Shown: positions 4,470-6,802 of the stretch, one piece after another
How positions within the stretch are numbered: position 1 is the first letter of the stretch
How the letters are laid out: each line of letters starts with the position of its first letter
NCBI GenBank assembly: GCA_900752625.1
Contig: CAADWC010000305.1
Coordinates: 1-6,802, forward strand
Source: Oscillospiraceae bacterium
GTDB taxonomy: Bacteria > Bacillota > Clostridia > Oscillospirales > Ruminococcaceae
Length of the DNA: 6,802 bases
Reading direction: 5' to 3'
Notes under the pieces: model-generated
What the model was told of the DNA's origin: nothing
The model's input: the letters and a program-made list of their open reading frames with translations, nothing else
Databases searched by the model: none
Program-made: the position numbers and the translations under genes

Positions 4470-6719
4470 TTAGCAGCAGCCTTTGATACGCGGGATTCTT
4501 TCCTTATATATCTTGGAATGCTCTGCCTCGCTTCTGCCGCACATCGGGCATTTGTCGCCTATTATTCCGGTATATCCGCATACCGGATCGCGGTCAACAG
4601 GGTGATTGATCGCTCCATAGCCGATGCCCTGCTCCTTCATGCATCGGATAACCTTTTCAAATGCAGCAAGATTTGTAGAAGGGTCTCCGTCAAGCTCAAT
4701 ATAACTGATATGTCCTGCGTTTGTAAGAGCATGATATGGGGCTTCGATTTTGATTTTTTCAAAAGCGCTGATGTTGTAGTAAACCGGAACGTGGAATGAG
4801 TTTGTGTAATAATCTCTGTCGGTAACACCGGCAATCTCACCATAGCGCTTCTTGTCCATTCTGACAAATCTGCCGGAAAGACCTTCCGCAGGAGTAGCAA
4901 GCAGTGAAAAATTAAGACCGGTACGCTTTGTTTCCTCGTCCATACGCTCGCGCATATGGGTTACTATTTCAAGGCCAAGCTCTCTTGCTTCCTCCGATTC
5001 CCCGTGGTGCTTTCCTATGAGAGATTTAAGTGTTTCGGCTAATCCGATAAAGCCGACCGAAAGAGTGCCGTGCTTAAGTACCTCGGCGACCTCGTCGTTG
5101 ATGCTGAGCTTTTCGGAGTCGATCCATACTCCCTGTCCCATAAGGAAGGGATAATTTTTAACCTTCTTGGAGCACTGTATCCTGAAGCGGTGCATTAGCT
5201 GTTCGATACACAGATCCATCATTTCATCCAGACTGTCAAAGAAAGTGCCTATATTTCCCTGAGCCTTTATCGCAAGACGAGGAAGATTGATGGAGGTAAA
5301 GGAAAGATTTCCTCTTCCCGTTACGATCTCTCTTGTAGGGTCGTAGGCGTTTCCTATAACTCTGGTGCGGCATCCCATATATGCGATCTCGGTGTCGGGA
5401 TTGCCGGGCTTATAGTACTGGAGATTAAACGGCGCGTCTATAAACGAGAAGTTGGGGAAAAGTCTTTTTGCGGAAACTCTGCACGCAAGCTTGAACAGAT
5501 CGTAGTTCGGATCCGTAGGATTGTAGTTGACGCCGTCCTTTACCTTAAAAATATGTATAGGGAAGATAGGAGTTTCGCCGTTTCCGAGACCAGCCTCCTG
5601 CGCCAGCAGCACGTTTTTAATTACCATTCTGCCTTCGATAGAGGTGTCGGTGCCGTAATTTATTGATGAAAACGGAGTCTGCGCTCCCGCTCTTGAATTC
5701 ATGGTATTAAGGTTATGTATAAGAGCTTCCATTGCCTGATAGGTCGCTCTGTCGGTTTCTTTTACGGAATATTTGAAAGCAAAGCTCTGAATTTTCTTTA
5801 CCGTTGCGGCGTCAGCAAAAGCAGAAAGCAGCTCCGCTTCTGCTTCCTGGTACCCGTTGTCGTTGGCAAGAACAGGAACAAGACCTTTTTCGGAATACAG
5901 CTTTTCGGCAAGCTTTTTCGAGATCTCATAGCTGTCAGTAACACCCGCCATAAGGGAAAGAGCTCTGTGGATATTGTCGCGGTAACGGTGCCGGAAAGTT
6001 TTCTTTACGCCCTCGGCCATATCGTAATCAAACTTAGGAATAGACTGTCCGCCGTGCTGATCATTCTGGTTTGACTGGATAGCAATACAGGCAAGCGCAG
6101 CATAGCTTGAAATGTCGTTGGGAGTTCTGAGATAACCGTGTCCGGTTGAAAATCCCTTGTTGAAAAGCTTTGTGAGATCGATCTGGGTGCATGTCGTGGT
6201 AAGCGTATAAAAATCCAGGTCATGAATATGTATATCTCCCTCGGCGTGAGCTTTGGCATGTTTCGGATCAAGCACATACATTTCATAGAATTCCTTTGCT
6301 CCGGCAGAACCATATTTGAGCATTGTTCCCATTGCGGTATCGCCGTCTATATTCGCATTTTCACGCTTCAGATCCATATCCTTGGCGGGCTTGAAGGTAA
6401 GATCCTCGTAAACCTTCATAAGACGGGTGTTCATTTCTCTGGCTCTGGTTCTTGTGGAACGGTAAAGAATATACGCTTTTGCGGTAGCGGCATGTCCTTC
6501 TTCAATAAGAACCTTTTCAACACAGTCCTGAATTTCCTCAACGGTAGGAGAGGTAAGATTCATTTCCATAAGCATATCTGCTACCTTGCCGGCAAGTTCC
6601 AGCGCTTCCTCGTAATTGCTTCCGCCCACCGACTGAGCAGCTTTGAAAATAGCGTTGGCTATTTTCTCAATATTGAATGTAACGTTTCTTCCGTCTCTTT
6701 TTTTGATTTTGATTATCAT
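4470..6719 (-). CDS. nrdD: Anaerobic (class III) ribonucleoside-triphosphate reductase, catalytic subunit
   Basis: The oxygen-sensitive 749-residue enzyme reduces ribonucleoside triphosphates to dNTPs using a glycyl radical installed by NrdG. The N-terminal ATP-cone (about residues 3-95, starting IKIKKRDGRNVTFNIEKI) gives allosteric activity control. The barrel follows, with GDIHIHDLDF (161-170), Cys177 in TTTCTQIDL, NDQHGGQS (219-226) and Cys450 in MGCRTRV, the likely thiyl-radical cysteine. At the C-terminus a zinc-site-like region has Cys714 in DPVCGYTG and Cys724/Cys727 in CPMCGR; Asp711 stands where a first cysteine would be in E. coli. Gly747 in ERIPRIKGCC aligns with the radical glycine, but the chain ends two residues later. 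ATG 6719 has an ideal GGAGG (6729-6733), 9 bases upstream. nrdG lies downstream on the same strand, and NrdR-like boxes lie upstream. Role assignment is firm. Confidence 0.97.
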   Translation of the reverse strand: MIIKIKKRDGRNVTFNIEKIANAIFKAAQSVGGSNYEEALELAGKVADMLMEMNLTSPTVEEIQDCVEKVLIEEGHAATAKAYILYRSTRTRAREMNTRLMKVYEDLTFKPAKDMDLKRENANIDGDTAMGTMLKYGSAGAKEFYEMYVLDPKHAKAHAEGDIHIHDLDFYTLTTTCTQIDLTKLFNKGFSTGHGYLRTPNDISSYAALACIAIQSNQNDQHGGQSIPKFDYDMAEGVKKTFRHRYRDNIHRALSLMAGVTDSYEISKKLAEKLYSEKGLVPVLANDNGYQEAEAELLSAFADAATVKKIQSFAFKYSVKETDRATYQAMEALIHNLNTMNSRAGAQTPFSSINYGTDTSIEGRMVIKNVLLAQEAGLGNGETPIFPIHIFKVKDGVNYNPTDPNYDLFKLACRVSAKRLFPNFSFIDAPFNLQYYKPGNPDTEIAYMGCRTRVIGNAYDPTREIVTGRGNLSFTSINLPRLAIKAQGNIGTFFDSLDEMMDLCIEQLMHRFRIQCSKKVKNYPFLMGQGVWIDSEKLSINDEVAEVLKHGTLSVGFIGLAETLKSLIGKHHGESEEARELGLEIVTHMRERMDEETKRTGLNFSLLATPAEGLSGRFVRMDKKRYGEIAGVTDRDYYTNSFHVPVYYNISAFEKIKIEAPYHALTNAGHISYIELDGDPSTNLAAFEKVIRCMKEQGIGYGAINHPVDRDPVCGYTGIIGDKCPMCGRSEAEHSKIYKERIPRIKGCC

Positions 6720-6728
6720 TTTCTCTTA

Positions 6729-6775
6729 CCTCCATATATTGCAGATGATTGATTGTCATACATAATATAAAGCAC
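6729..6775 (-). promoter_or_regulatory. Candidate tandem NrdR boxes and weak promoter region upstream of nrdD
   Basis: On the minus strand GTGCTTTATATTATGT (6760-6775) and CTGCAATATATGGAGG (6729-6744) each resemble the NrdR consensus acaCwAtATaTwGtgt. The second has a strong CAATATAT core; the first is weaker. Their starts are 31 bp apart, three helical turns, which matches the known tandem arrangement of NrdR sites. A TATATT/TATTAT -10-like stretch lies inside the first box, but I see no good -35. The second box overlaps the ribosome-binding site. The region runs on towards the window edge. Confidence 0.42.
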
Positions 6776-6802
6776 TTTTATGGCTCCCCACGTTTATTCC
6801 TC

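Noticed and set aside
6222..6752. A 176-residue plus-strand frame opposite the nrdD start
   Set aside because: It is antisense to the ATP-cone and the start of the catalytic domain of nrdD and has no ribosome-binding site or recognisable family.

Overview
The window reads as ordinary chromosome of a strictly anaerobic, low-to-moderate GC Firmicute, most likely a clostridial gut or rumen bacterium of the Ruminococcus type. This rests on the class III (glycyl-radical) ribonucleotide reductase pair, the ribosome-binding sites, the sigma-A-like promoters and the style of the proteins. It is an inference from protein character, not a database match. I see no phage, IS, CRISPR, tRNA or rRNA.

Layout. 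Positions 2-373 (+) hold the C-terminal end of a THUMP-type class I RNA methyltransferase. A HAD-superfamily phosphatase or phosphoglucomutase-like gene (388-1068, +) follows it after 14 bp, so the two probably share an operon. Positions 1068-1240 are a compact block of three consecutive inverted repeats: a long multi-helix element, a 19-bp hairpin and a 12-bp hairpin. The block separates the plus-strand operon from the convergent asparagine synthase gene asnB (1286-3133, -). Positions 3134-3468 are a divergent control region. They hold a clear TTGCAA-17-TATAAT promoter on each strand, a shared 9-bp inverted repeat over the two -35 boxes, and a large hairpin at the very 5' end of the asnB leader. 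The plus-strand promoter drives a short gene (3469-3666) for a predicted 65-residue single-pass membrane protein that I do not recognise. A bidirectional terminator (3751-3794) lies between it and the convergent nrd genes. nrdG (3852-4367, -) and nrdD (4470-6719, -) encode the radical-SAM activase and the anaerobic ribonucleoside-triphosphate reductase. They are separated by about 100 bp that contains a perfect 13-bp hairpin. Upstream of nrdD, at the right edge, are two NrdR-box-like sequences 31 bp apart.

How the genes fit together. nrdD and nrdG form one functional unit, anaerobic dNTP synthesis. asnB supplies asparagine using glutamine nitrogen. The methyltransferase and the HAD gene look like housekeeping functions. 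The small membrane protein has a complete transcription unit of its own, and its divergent pairing with asnB is the least explained part of the window.

Most worth a second look: the unknown small membrane protein, the asnB leader hairpin, the related palindromes in two terminator regions, the long structured element after the HAD gene, and the NrdD C-terminus, which stops two residues (Cys-Cys) after the presumed radical glycine. None of these amounts to a demonstrated new system.
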